A DNA stretch of 64,000 nucleotides, from NCBI RefSeq assembly GCF_010211755.1, contig NZ_PDWR01000003.1, positions 117,522 to 181,521 on the forward strand. The letters are read 5' to 3'. This stretch comes from Pseudoxanthomonas sangjuensis. GTDB taxonomy: Bacteria; Pseudomonadota; Gammaproteobacteria; Xanthomonadales; Xanthomonadaceae. The notes under the pieces were generated by a model. It ran no database searches. It saw only the letters and a list, made by a program, of their open reading frames with translations, and was not told the DNA's origin. Shown here piece by piece: positions 19,222 to 27,680 of the stretch (positions are counted from its first letter, which is position 1; each line of letters opens with the position of its first letter). A program made the translations under genes and the position numbers.

Positions 19222-20513
19222 GCCATTGCCAGGAGGACCTTGACCAGGACGTACAGCACGACGGCGCCGATCACCGCGTAGATCGGCCAGCGCAGCAGGT
19301 CCTGTTCCAGGCTGAAGACGGGAAGACTGGGGTATTGCCGGCGCAGCCGCGTGTAGTGCGCCACCACGATCGCCACCAGCAGGTAGAGGATGACCACGTA
19401 GCTGCGGCTGAGGAAGAACGCCGCGGTGAAGAACCCGCTGAGCGACATCAGCAGGGTCAGGGTCAGCGCGCGGTCGGTGCGCCATTCCGCCAGCGCATCC
19501 TCGTCCGGGACCTCGGGCGGCACGTCGTCGATGATGTCGTCGCCGCGGCGCAGCGGCGCCAGCATCATCCGGAAGCTGTAGCCGACGATCGCCAGGAACA
19601 CGGTGAAGCCGACGATGCCCAGCTCGGCCAGCACCAGCACGAACGAGTTGTGCGCGGTGAGTTCGTTCAGGTCGGAATAGCCGCCGGCGCCGATGCCGAA
19701 GATCGGGTTGGCGATGAACATGTGGACGCCTTCGTACCACGACTCCACGCGCCCCATCGCCGAAGCTTCCGACACGTCCATCTCCTGCAGGCGCGACGGC
19801 AGCATCATCAGCCCGGCCAGCGCGCCGACGCCGAGCAGGCCGGCGGCGAAGATGCCGCGCTTGCGCCAGACCCAGACGCCCAGCAGGGCCACCAGCGCCA
19901 GCAGCGTGCCGCGCGAATTGGTCAGGTAGCAGCCGTAGACCAGCAGGCCGGCGACCGCCAGCCAGAACAGCCGGCGCAGGCCCATCAGGCCGCCGCGACC
20001 GCTCAGGTAGAACGCCATCGGCAGGCACATCACGAACAGCAGGCCCAGGTCGTTGGGGTCGTTGAAGATGCCGACGTACTGGATGCGCGTGCCCTGCGAA
20101 AGCTCCACGCCGGTCCAGCCGATGCCGGTCGACGCCTGCTCCACACCGTGCAGGGCCAGCACGGCGGCGCAGACCGTCAGCACCGCCAGCACCGCTTCCA
20201 GGCGCTTGCGGGTATCGGCGGCGTTGGCCAGCAGCACGTAGGCCAGCAGCACCGGCGCGAACACCGCGAACACGAACAGCGCGCCGCCCATCCAGCCGTT
20301 CACCACCTTGGAGACCATCGCCACCAGCAGCAGGATCGGGATCAGCAGGTATTGCGGCGCAGAAAACGACTTGCGGGTCGAGAACAGCCACAGGCCGGCC
20401 GCGCCCAGCAGGGCGATCGACTGCCACGGCGGCCCCGGCGATTCGGCCAGCACCGGATAGTCCTGGGGCCGGATGATCACCAGCGCCAGATACAGCAGCA
20501 TGAAAACGAACAT
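19218..20513 (-). CDS. O-antigen polymerase/ligase-family membrane protein (Wzy-like)
   Basis: A 431-residue integral membrane protein with about ten to twelve helices, starting MFVFMLLYLALVIIRPQDYP. The O-antigen ligase/polymerase core is recognisable in TRIQYVGIFNDPNDLGLLF, TNSRGTLLAL and the periplasmic loop with GIGAGGYSDLNELTAHNSFV (the HNS motif near the catalytic arginine region). Together with the adjacent flippase and chain-length protein it makes this a Wzx/Wzy-dependent pathway, and Wzy activity is the likelier role because no lipid A-core genes are nearby. It starts 22 bases after the deacetylase stop. Confidence 0.88.
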   Translation of the reverse strand: MFVFMLLYLALVIIRPQDYPVLAESPGPPWQSIALLGAAGLWLFSTRKSFSAPQYLLIPILLLVAMVSKVVNGWMGGALFVFAVFAPVLLAYVLLANAADTRKRLEAVLAVLTVCAAVLALHGVEQASTGIGWTGVELSQGTRIQYVGIFNDPNDLGLLFVMCLPMAFYLSGRGGLMGLRRLFWLAVAGLLVYGCYLTNSRGTLLALVALLGVWVWRKRGIFAAGLLGVGALAGLMMLPSRLQEMDVSEASAMGRVESWYEGVHMFIANPIFGIGAGGYSDLNELTAHNSFVLVLAELGIVGFTVFLAIVGYSFRMMLAPLRRGDDIIDDVPPEVPDEDALAEWRTDRALTLTLLMSLSGFFTAAFFLSRSYVVILYLLVAIVVAHYTRLRRQYPSLPVFSLEQDLLRWPIYAVIGAVVLYVLVKVLLAMA

Positions 20514-20535
20514 CGGCCCCTGTCGCCTCGCTCAC

Positions 20536-21621
20536 TCAACCCGTGCGTAACCGCGACGCGTAGCCGAACACCTCCGGCATCGCCACCATCGCCTCGAACC
20601 ACGCGCGATCCATCTGCCGCTCCACCGGCAGCCGCGGCAGCGCATACAGCGTGCGCGGCGCGACGATGCCGGCGCCGGAGACGTAACTGCAGGCCATGCG
20701 GAAGCCGGCCGCGCGCACCGCCTCCACCGTCGCGTGGTCGAAGGCGTCCGGGCCGCCGACCGGGTACGACAGCACGTCGACCGGCGCGCCGAGTTCGCGT
20801 TCCAGCGTCGCCTTCGATTCCTTCACCTCGGCCACCATGCGCTCGCGCGGCAGCTTGGCCAGCATGCGGTGGTGCACGCCGTGCGAGCCCACCTCCATGC
20901 CGTCGCGATGCATCTCGCGCAGTTGCTCCCAGGTCATCGGCCGGCAATCCGGGTGGCCCTGCCGGCGCGGCATGTTCCATTCGACTTCCAGCCGCGCGAT
21001 CAGCGCCGCCTGCCGCTCGTCGCGCAGGCCCTTCAGCCGGTCCAGCAGTTCCGCCGCCTGCGCGCGCCGCTCCGCCAGGGTCGCGCCCAGCGCCCGGTCG
21101 AGGCCCAGTTCCGGCGCCCGCAGGCGATCGGCGCGGGTCGAGCAGATCATGTGCACCAGCCAGTCGTATGCGTACGGCCGGCCGCTGTCGATGTGCCCGG
21201 TCGAGACGAAGAACATCGCCGACATGTCCAGTTCGCGCAGGATCGGGAACGCGACCCGGTAGTTGTCGTCGTAACCGTCGTCGAAGGTCACCAGCACCGC
21301 ATCCTTCGGCAGCGTGCGCCCGCGCTCGATCCGCTCCAGCACCTCGCCGAAGCGCATCGGCGAAAAATGCCGACGCAGGTGCGCCATCTGCTCTCGGAAC
21401 GCATCGGCCGAGGCGCTGATCAGCTCGGTGTCGAAGCTGAAACCGTGCGGCTCGGTCGATTCCAGCACGCGGTGGTAGGCCAGCACCCGCAGGTCGTGGC
21501 GCGAAACCCCGCGCAGCCTGCGCAGCAGCGGCAGCATGCCGGTGCGGTGGCACCAGCGCGCCAGCAACTGGCGGCGGCCCGCGCGTCCGTTTGCCTGCGT
21601 CGATATTCCCCTGTCCGCCAT
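20536..21621 (-). CDS. Polysaccharide deacetylase, long form
   Basis: A 361-residue CE4-type protein and the first gene of the eight-gene minus-strand block. The motifs are VLAYHRVLES near the N-terminus, VLVTFDDGYDDNY (metal aspartate), a 100-residue insertion rich in Arg and Glu (about 165-235), GSHGVHHRMLAKL (metal histidines) and SYPVGGPDAFDHATVEAVR. This is the group found in XrtA-linked EPS loci. There is no clear signal peptide, though the first 30 residues are basic. ATG 21621 was chosen over a longer open frame because it lies next to the only long non-coding gap of this block, which must hold its promoter. Confidence 0.87.
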   Translation of the reverse strand: MADRGISTQANGRAGRRQLLARWCHRTGMLPLLRRLRGVSRHDLRVLAYHRVLESTEPHGFSFDTELISASADAFREQMAHLRRHFSPMRFGEVLERIERGRTLPKDAVLVTFDDGYDDNYRVAFPILRELDMSAMFFVSTGHIDSGRPYAYDWLVHMICSTRADRLRAPELGLDRALGATLAERRAQAAELLDRLKGLRDERQAALIARLEVEWNMPRRQGHPDCRPMTWEQLREMHRDGMEVGSHGVHHRMLAKLPRERMVAEVKESKATLERELGAPVDVLSYPVGGPDAFDHATVEAVRAAGFRMACSYVSGAGIVAPRTLYALPRLPVERQMDRAWFEAMVAMPEVFGYASRLRTG

Positions 21622-21847
21622 TGCTCCGACCGGCAGCTGCCCGATGCAACGAACAACGCAGGATCCGCCGCGCAGCGGCCATGCGCCGGCATGGCCGTTC
21701 GGCGGCGCGGATTGCGTAATCCAGTGCAAGTGGACGGCTGCCTGCAGGCTCCGCGAACCGCACGATTCCGCCGGCAGGGCAATACTCGCGGCTTGGAAAA
21801 AGCACAGGACGTGCGTTTTTCGACAATCCACCAGGGGAAAATCTCGC
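21622..21847. promoter_or_regulatory. Divergent promoter region with two hairpins
   Basis: The 226-base gap between the eight-gene minus block and the plus block. It contains two inverted repeats: GGCCATGC/GCATGGCC (21677-21696) and GGATT/AATCC (21709-21722). Nearer the plus gene is an A/T-rich stretch (21794-21850) with GACAAT at about 21828 and the Shine-Dalgarno AGGGGAAAA before ATG 21848. I could not find a convincing pair of promoter hexamers for either direction. Confidence 0.4.
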
Positions 21848-22513
21848 ATGTCGGATAAAACCGACTTCGTCGCGTTGTACGAAGAGCTGGGCCTGGACGC
21901 CGAATGCAGCATGGATGATTTCAAGCGCGCCTATCGCCGGCGCGTCTCGCAGCTGCACCCGGACCATACCGGGCGCGGCAGCGACATGCCGCGCCTGCAG
22001 CGGCTCAACCACATGTACGAAACGGCGCTGGAATTCCACCAGGCGTACGGCCGGCTTCCCGGCGCGGCCTCGCCGCGCCCGCAGACCGCGGCGGGGGCGC
22101 GGGCGGCCGCGATCGACGCACGCGAAACCGATGCGTCGGAAAGCGAGGCGCCAATGGCCGGTTTCATGCACCGGCGGCGTTATCTGGTGTTGTTGGCGCT
22201 GTTCGCGCTGCTGCTTTACTGGATGGGCGTGCAGCGCAGCAGTTCGCCGACGCTGGACCCGGCCGGTCCGGGCGACGAAGTGGCGCCGGGCCTGTTGGCG
22301 CCGCAGGCGCCGCGGCTGGCGCTGGGCATGGACCAGGCGCAGGCGCGGCGCATCCTCGGCGAGCCGGACGACGAGCGCGCCGCGCGCTGGGACTATGGCC
22401 CGTCGTGGGTCGAGTTCCGGTGCGGCAAGGTGATCGGCTGGTACAACTCGCCGCTGCGGCCGCTGCGGGTGGGCGAACAGGACGCGCACGCAACGGCAAC
22501 GCCGCAGTGCTAG
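21848..22513 (+). CDS. J-domain membrane protein with OmlA/SmpA-like C-terminus
   Basis: A 221-residue protein combining three parts. Residues 8-65 are a J domain with the HPD triad at 37-39 (QLHPDHTG), which would stimulate an Hsp70. A single membrane segment follows at about 111-127 (RYLVLLALFALLLYWMG). The periplasmic end (about 155-205) has LALGMDQAQARRILGEPDDE...WDYGPSWVEFRCGKVIGWY, which resembles the BamE/OmlA-type fold in which a GMTxxQVxxxLGxP motif is followed by a W-Y strand. Such a combination could link cytoplasmic chaperone action to an envelope partner. It opens the plus block of EPS genes; no direct role in glycan synthesis can be seen. Confidence 0.75.
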   Translation: MSDKTDFVALYEELGLDAECSMDDFKRAYRRRVSQLHPDHTGRGSDMPRLQRLNHMYETALEFHQAYGRLPGAASPRPQTAAGARAAAIDARETDASESEAPMAGFMHRRRYLVLLALFALLLYWMGVQRSSSPTLDPAGPGDEVAPGLLAPQAPRLALGMDQAQARRILGEPDDERAARWDYGPSWVEFRCGKVIGWYNSPLRPLRVGEQDAHATATPQC

Positions 22514-22571
22514 CGGGACGCACCAGCCAGACGTGTTGGCCAGGAAGGGATCACAGGGGGAAGACGCAGGC

Positions 22572-23183
22572 ATGCTCGCCGGCACCGCAACACTGCTGAG
22601 GAAGGCGCAACGCCGCCTGTGGATGAAGTACGCGCTGCGCGGCGTCGGCGGCAGCGACAACCATGCGCGGCTGGACCTGGCCTATCGCATGGAAGACCCG
22701 TGGAACATGGACTCGGCGCTGGAGCGCGCGCGCTTCGAAGCCACCAACCGGGTGATCGAACGGGCTTTCGGCAAGGTCGGATCGGTGCTGGAGATCGGCT
22801 GTGGCGAAGGCCACCAGACCGAATGGCTCGCGCGCCTGAGCGAGCGCCAGTACGGCATCGACGTCAGCCCGCACGCGGTGGAACGCGCGCAGGCGCGGCT
22901 GCCGCAGGCGCAGTTCGCCGCGGTCGACCTGTTCCGGCAGCCCTGGGGCGACCAGCGCCACCGCTTCGACCTGGTCACCGCCTGCGAAGTGCTGTACTAC
23001 CTCAGCGACCCGGCGGCGACCCTGGAGCGGATGCGCCATCTCGGCCGCAACGGCCTGGTCACGTTCTTCGCGCCCGCCTGCGGCCGCGTCGGCCCGCATC
23101 TGGAGAAGATCCCGGGCCTGCACAAGGACTGGATCTTCCATGGCGGCACCGCGTGGCTGGTCGGATGGTGGCGCGATGACTGA
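22572..23183 (+). CDS. Class I SAM-dependent methyltransferase (NodS-like)
   Basis: A 203-residue Rossmann-fold methyltransferase: motif I VLEIGCGEGHQTEWLA, acidic loop YGIDVSPHAVERA, motif II FDLVTACEVLYYL. The beginning RMEDPWNMDSALERARFEATN resembles NodS/SpsB-type methyltransferases that act on oligosaccharides, which suits this locus. ATG 22572 is preferred over an upstream GTG (22533) because of AGGGGGAAG upstream. The stop overlaps the next gene's start by eight bases, so the two are translationally linked. Confidence 0.82.
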   Translation: MLAGTATLLRKAQRRLWMKYALRGVGGSDNHARLDLAYRMEDPWNMDSALERARFEATNRVIERAFGKVGSVLEIGCGEGHQTEWLARLSERQYGIDVSPHAVERAQARLPQAQFAAVDLFRQPWGDQRHRFDLVTACEVLYYLSDPAATLERMRHLGRNGLVTFFAPACGRVGPHLEKIPGLHKDWIFHGGTAWLVGWWRDD

Positions 23184-24363
23184 CGCCGATACCGCCCTGC
23201 GCGGGCTGGGCGTGGTCTATTTCGGCAACGACTGGAACGCGGAGAACCGTACCAGCAGCCACCACGTCGCCGTCCGCCTGGCGCAACGCATGCCCGTGCT
23301 GTACGTCGATTCGCCCGGCATGCGCGCGCCGAACGCCTCCGGGCGCGACCTGAAGAAGGCGTGGCGCAAGCTCGCCGCGATGCTGCGCCGGCCGGAACCG
23401 ATCCGCGAAGGCTTCTGGCGCTGCACGGTGCCGCAGCTGCCGTTCCGGCGCGTGCCCGGCGTCGATGCGTTCAACCGCCTGTTCGGCCGCTGGGCGGTGC
23501 GGCGCGCGCTGCGCAGCGTCGGCATCGGCCGGCGCATCTCGTGGTTCGTGGTGCCGCATCCCGGCTTCCTCGCCCGGCGCCTGGACGAAGAGCTCTGCGT
23601 GTACTACTGCATCGACGACTACGCCGCGCATCCCGGCGTCGACGCCGAGCTGATCGGCCGGCGCGACGACGCGCTCAGCCGCAGCGCCGACCTGCAGTTC
23701 GTCGCCCCGCCGGCGCTGCTGGAACGCAAGTACGTGCTGAACCCGCAAACCCACTATTCGCCGCACGGCGTCGACGTCGACCTGTTCCGCCGCGCCAGCG
23801 AACCGGCCACCGAAATCCCCGCGCAGGCGCGCGCGCTGGCCGCACCGGTGGTCGGCTACATCGGCTCGCTGCACGAGTGGATCGACTTCGAACTGATCGC
23901 CTGGCTGGCGAAGCAGCGCCCGCAATGGAACTTCCTGCTGGTCGGCCACGTCGCCACCGACCCCGGCGAACTGCGCGCGCTGCCGAACGTCGTGCTGGCC
24001 GGCGCGCAGCCCTATCCCACCTTGCCGCAATGGGCCAGGGCCTTCGACGCCGCGATCATCCCCTACCGGCTGAACCGCCAGGTCGCCAACGCCAACCCGC
24101 TGAAGCTGCGCGAATACCTGGCCACCGGCAAGCCGGTGGTCAGCGTGCGCAACGCCGAGATCGAGAAGTTCTCGCGCTGGGTGCGCATCGCCGACGACCG
24201 CGAAGGCTTCCTGCAGGCGCTGGAACAGGCGCTGGCCGAGGACGATCCGCGGGCCGCCGCCGAACGCATCGCCGCCGTCGCCGACCAGACCTGGGACCAT
24301 CGCGTGGAGGCCGTGCTGGCCACCGTCGCGCAGGCCCTCGAACGCCGTACCGGAAATCCCTGA
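23176..24363 (+). CDS. Glycosyltransferase, GT-B fold (family 1/4-like)
   Basis: A 395-residue glycosyltransferase. Its N-terminal half has VVYFGNDWNAENRTSSHHVA and VLYVDSPGMRAP; the C-terminal half has YSPHGVDVDLF, VVGYIGSLHEWIDF and the donor-site stretch NANPLKLREYLATGKPVVS. This arrangement matches the glycosyltransferases annotated as family 1 in EPS loci that resemble the UDP-galactopyranose-using type. The gene overlaps the methyltransferase by eight bases and the fusion gene follows after two bases, so the three are one transcription unit. The sugar is unknown. Confidence 0.83.
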   Translation: MTDADTALRGLGVVYFGNDWNAENRTSSHHVAVRLAQRMPVLYVDSPGMRAPNASGRDLKKAWRKLAAMLRRPEPIREGFWRCTVPQLPFRRVPGVDAFNRLFGRWAVRRALRSVGIGRRISWFVVPHPGFLARRLDEELCVYYCIDDYAAHPGVDAELIGRRDDALSRSADLQFVAPPALLERKYVLNPQTHYSPHGVDVDLFRRASEPATEIPAQARALAAPVVGYIGSLHEWIDFELIAWLAKQRPQWNFLLVGHVATDPGELRALPNVVLAGAQPYPTLPQWARAFDAAIIPYRLNRQVANANPLKLREYLATGKPVVSVRNAEIEKFSRWVRIADDREGFLQALEQALAEDDPRAAAERIAAVADQTWDHRVEAVLATVAQALERRTGNP

Positions 24364-24365
24364 CC

Positions 24366-26438
24366 ATGCTCACCTCCACGCCGAACGCCCTTTCCACCCG
24401 GCTGCGCATCGCCATCGTCGGCGCCGGCTACGTCGCCACCCACCATGTCGCCGCGCTGAAGCAGCTGGATTTCGTCGACGTCGTCGGCATCTGCGACAGC
24501 AACCTCGCCGCGGCGCAGGCGCTGGCCGCCCGCTTCGGCGTGCCGCGCACTGCGGCTTCGCTGGCGGAACTGGCCGACGCGCAACCGCAGGCCGTGTACG
24601 TGCTGACCCCGCCGTCCTCGCACCCGGCGATCGCGCTGGCGGCGCTGGACATGGGCTGCCACGTGCTGGTCGAGAAGCCGATGGCCGACAGCGTGGCCGA
24701 TTGCGAGGCGATGATCGCCAAGGCGCAGGCGCGCGGCCTGCTGCTCGGCGTCAACCACTCCGACCTGTTCGACCCGGTGTTGATGCAGGCGCTGCAGGCG
24801 GTGCGCGACGGCCGCATCGGCGAGGTGCTGTCGGTCGACGTGACCCGCAATTCCGAATACCCGCCCTACGCCGGCGGGCCGCTGCCGGCATCGGTGACCC
24901 AAGGCTCGTATCCGTTCCGCGACCTCGGCGTGCATGGCCTCTACACCATCGAGGCCTTCCTCGGCGCGGTCGAACGGCTCGACGTGTCGTTCCAGTCGCG
25001 CGGCGCCGACCCGAACCTGCACTTCGACGAATGGCAGGCGCAGGCGCGCACCGCGAAGGGCGTGGGCCGCCTGCTGCTGTCGTGGAACGCGCGACCGATG
25101 GAGAACCGCGTGTTCGTACGCGGCACCCGCGGCACCATCGAGGTCGACCGTTTCCTGCAGACCTGCCGCATCCATCGCGTGCTGCCGGGGCCGAAGTTCA
25201 TCGGCATCGTCGCCAACGCGTGGATCAGCGCGGCGAAGGACGTGTTCCGCATTCCGTGGAACGTGGCCCGCTTCGCCACCGGCCTGCTGCAGCCCTCGCC
25301 CGGCATCCGCCGCGGCGCGCAGGCCTTCGCCGAGGCGGTGCGCAACGGCGGCGCACCGCCGTTCGGCGGCGACGACGCGCTGCGCATCGCGAAGCTGCTG
25401 GAACCGGCCTGCGCCGAACCCGACCGGCAGCGCCTGGCGCAACTGGAAAGCCGTTGCGCCGAACTGCCGCCGGCCGACGTGCTGGTCACCGGCGCCGCCG
25501 GTTTCCTCGGCCGCAAGCTGGTGGCGCGCCTGCGCGGCGAAGGCCGCAGCGTGCGCGTGCTGGTGCGCAGGCCAGTGGCGGACTACGCGGACGACGCCGG
25601 CATCCAGACCGTGGTCGGCGACCTCGGCGACCCGCGCATCGTCGCGCATGCGGTGCATGGCACCGGCGCGGTCTACCACGTCGGCGCGGCGATGCGCGGC
25701 AGCGTGCGCGACTTCGAGGCCGGCACCGTCTGGGGCACGCGCAACGTGGTCGAAGCCTGCCTCGCCAGCGGGACGCGGCGCCTGGTCTACGTCAGCTCGA
25801 TGAGCGTGTACGACCACGCCGGACGCGATCCGGCCGCGGCGATGAACGAAACCTCGGCGTTCGAACCGCATCCCGAATGGCGCGGCGCGTACACGCGGAC
25901 CAAGCTCGAGGCCGAGCGCTGCGTGCGCGACGCGATCGACAGGCATGGCCTGCCCGCGGTGATCCTGCGCCCCGGGCAGATCTTCGGCCCCGGCGCGGAA
26001 AAGGTGACGCCGAACGGCGTGATCGCGCTCGCCGGGCGCTGGATCGCGGTGGGCAGCGGCACGCAGGCCCTGCCGCTGGTCTACGTCGACGACGTGGTCG
26101 ACGCGTTGCTGCAGGCGGAAACCGCAGCGCAGGCGGGCGGCCATACCTTCAACATCGTCGACACCGCGGTGGGCACCCAGGAGGCCTACCTGCAGCACGC
26201 GCAACACAAGCTGGGAAGCGAACTGAAGCGCCTGCGGGTACCGGCCTGGACATTCATGCTCCTCGGCTTCGGTGTGGAAACCCTGGGCAGGCTGCTGAAA
26301 CGCGACGTGCCGCTGACGCGCTATCGCGTGCGCTCGCTGCGGCCGCTGGCGAACTTCGACACCCGCGCCGCGCGCGAACGGCTCGGCTGGACGCCACGGG
26401 TCGGCGCGGCCAGGGGCCTGGAGGAGACTTTCGGATGA
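24366..26438 (+). CDS. Fused Gfo/Idh/MocA oxidoreductase and NAD-dependent epimerase/dehydratase
   Basis: A 690-residue two-domain enzyme. Residues 1 to about 370 are a Gfo/Idh/MocA oxidoreductase: AIVGAGYVATHHVAAL dinucleotide loop and the EKP motif (103-105). Residues 372-690 are an extended SDR: TGAAGFLGRK (375-384), SSMSVYD and the catalytic pair Y509/K513 in YTRTKLEAE. Both halves appear intact, with no stop or frameshift between them. The two activities probably work in sequence on one nucleotide sugar, for example oxidation then epimerisation or reduction. It sits between a glycosyltransferase and two acyltransferase-like genes, suggesting synthesis of an unusual, later acylated sugar. 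The separate families are common; a fused form is much less so. Confidence 0.85.
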   Translation: MLTSTPNALSTRLRIAIVGAGYVATHHVAALKQLDFVDVVGICDSNLAAAQALAARFGVPRTAASLAELADAQPQAVYVLTPPSSHPAIALAALDMGCHVLVEKPMADSVADCEAMIAKAQARGLLLGVNHSDLFDPVLMQALQAVRDGRIGEVLSVDVTRNSEYPPYAGGPLPASVTQGSYPFRDLGVHGLYTIEAFLGAVERLDVSFQSRGADPNLHFDEWQAQARTAKGVGRLLLSWNARPMENRVFVRGTRGTIEVDRFLQTCRIHRVLPGPKFIGIVANAWISAAKDVFRIPWNVARFATGLLQPSPGIRRGAQAFAEAVRNGGAPPFGGDDALRIAKLLEPACAEPDRQRLAQLESRCAELPPADVLVTGAAGFLGRKLVARLRGEGRSVRVLVRRPVADYADDAGIQTVVGDLGDPRIVAHAVHGTGAVYHVGAAMRGSVRDFEAGTVWGTRNVVEACLASGTRRLVYVSSMSVYDHAGRDPAAAMNETSAFEPHPEWRGAYTRTKLEAERCVRDAIDRHGLPAVILRPGQIFGPGAEKVTPNGVIALAGRWIAVGSGTQALPLVYVDDVVDALLQAETAAQAGGHTFNIVDTAVGTQEAYLQHAQHKLGSELKRLRVPAWTFMLLGFGVETLGRLLKRDVPLTRYRVRSLRPLANFDTRAARERLGWTPRVGAARGLEETFG

Positions 26439-26552
26439 GCCATCGCCTGCCGGCGCCGGACGGGCGCGGGCAGGCAACGCAGGACCGCGAAGGAACGCGG
26501 GAAACGGCAACGAACGACGACGGCATCGGCAACCAGGGGGGAGCTACCGTTG

Positions 26553-27680
26553 ATGGGCATGGCGCGGCGAGCAGGCCGCATCCGCGTGAAGCTGGCGGCC
26601 CTGCCGCCGCTGGAACACCTGCAGTCGCTGTGGCTGGAACTGGAGTCGCGCGCCGAACCCAGCTTTTTCCAGAGCTGGGCCTGGATCGGGCCGTGGCTGC
26701 GCCTGATCTGCCCCGCGCGCATCGCCCGGCTGCTGACGGTCAGCGGCGACGGCCGCCTGCTCGGCATCGGCGTGCTGACCACGCGCCGGCGCTTCCTCGG
26801 CCTCGGTCCGCGGCACCTGCGCCTGCACGAAACCGGCGACTCGGCGCTCGACGACCTCACCATCGAATACAACGGGCTGCTGGCGGAAAAGGGCCTCGAG
26901 CGCGAAGTCCTGGCGGCGACGGTGTCGTACCTGGCCCGCGCGCACCCGCGCTGGCTGACCCTGAACCTGCCGGGCATCGCCATCGACGACGCCCTGCTGG
27001 CGCGCTTGCGCGGCATCGGACTGGAAACGCGCCTGCGCAAGTCCGACACGCACCATGTCGACCTCGCCGCGCTGCGCTCGGCGGGCAGCGCCTACCTGCC
27101 CGCGCTGCGCAGCGCCAACACCCGCAGCACCCTGCGGCGAACGGCACGCAGGCTGGCCGGCCGCCACGGCGCCGTCCGCCTGGTCGCGGCCCGCGGCGCG
27201 CGCGAGCGCCTCGCCTTCTTCCGCGACATGGTCGCCCTGCACCAGGTCCATTGGACCGGCAGCGGCAATGGTCGCGGCGCCTTCGCGGATCCGCGCATCC
27301 TGCGCTTCCATGAACGGCTGATCACCGAATCCGGCGAGGACGCCGGCGCGCAATTGCTGCGCCTGGACGCCGGCGACGCGACGGTGGGCTACGCGTACAA
27401 CCTGGTCCGGCGCGGCACGGTCTACTTCTACCAGGCCGGGATCGACTACGCCCGTTTCGGCGACTGCGGCAGTCCCGGCCTGCTGCTGCTCGGCGAAGCC
27501 ATCCAGTGGGCACTGGAACGCGGCCACGACCGTTTCGAACTGATGGCCGGCGACGGCCGCTTCAAGCGCAGCCTGGGCATGGCCCGCGGCGAAATGGCCT
27601 GGCTGTCGCTCGACCGCCGCGGCTGGCACTCGCGGTTGCGCAAGGCCTGGCGGTCGCTGCGGGGCAGCGCACCGGCATGA
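26553..27680 (+). CDS. FemAB/GNAT-superfamily acyltransferase 1
   Basis: A 375-residue protein of the BioF2/FemAB-like GNAT group (often called cellulose-biosynthesis CelD-like). It has the N-terminal half with SFFQSWAWIGPWLRL (FQSWxW is typical of this group) and a C-terminal half with LDAGDATVGYAYNLVRRGTVYFYQAG, ending with ERGHDRFELMAGDGRFKR, the region that usually marks the group. It probably attaches an acyl or aminoacyl group to a glycan amine or hydroxyl. Start ATG 26553 follows a strong GGGGGGAG. The stop overlaps the next start (ATGA), and the neighbour is a second protein of the same general kind. Confidence 0.75.
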   Translation: MGMARRAGRIRVKLAALPPLEHLQSLWLELESRAEPSFFQSWAWIGPWLRLICPARIARLLTVSGDGRLLGIGVLTTRRRFLGLGPRHLRLHETGDSALDDLTIEYNGLLAEKGLEREVLAATVSYLARAHPRWLTLNLPGIAIDDALLARLRGIGLETRLRKSDTHHVDLAALRSAGSAYLPALRSANTRSTLRRTARRLAGRHGAVRLVAARGARERLAFFRDMVALHQVHWTGSGNGRGAFADPRILRFHERLITESGEDAGAQLLRLDAGDATVGYAYNLVRRGTVYFYQAGIDYARFGDCGSPGLLLLGEAIQWALERGHDRFELMAGDGRFKRSLGMARGEMAWLSLDRRGWHSRLRKAWRSLRGSAPA

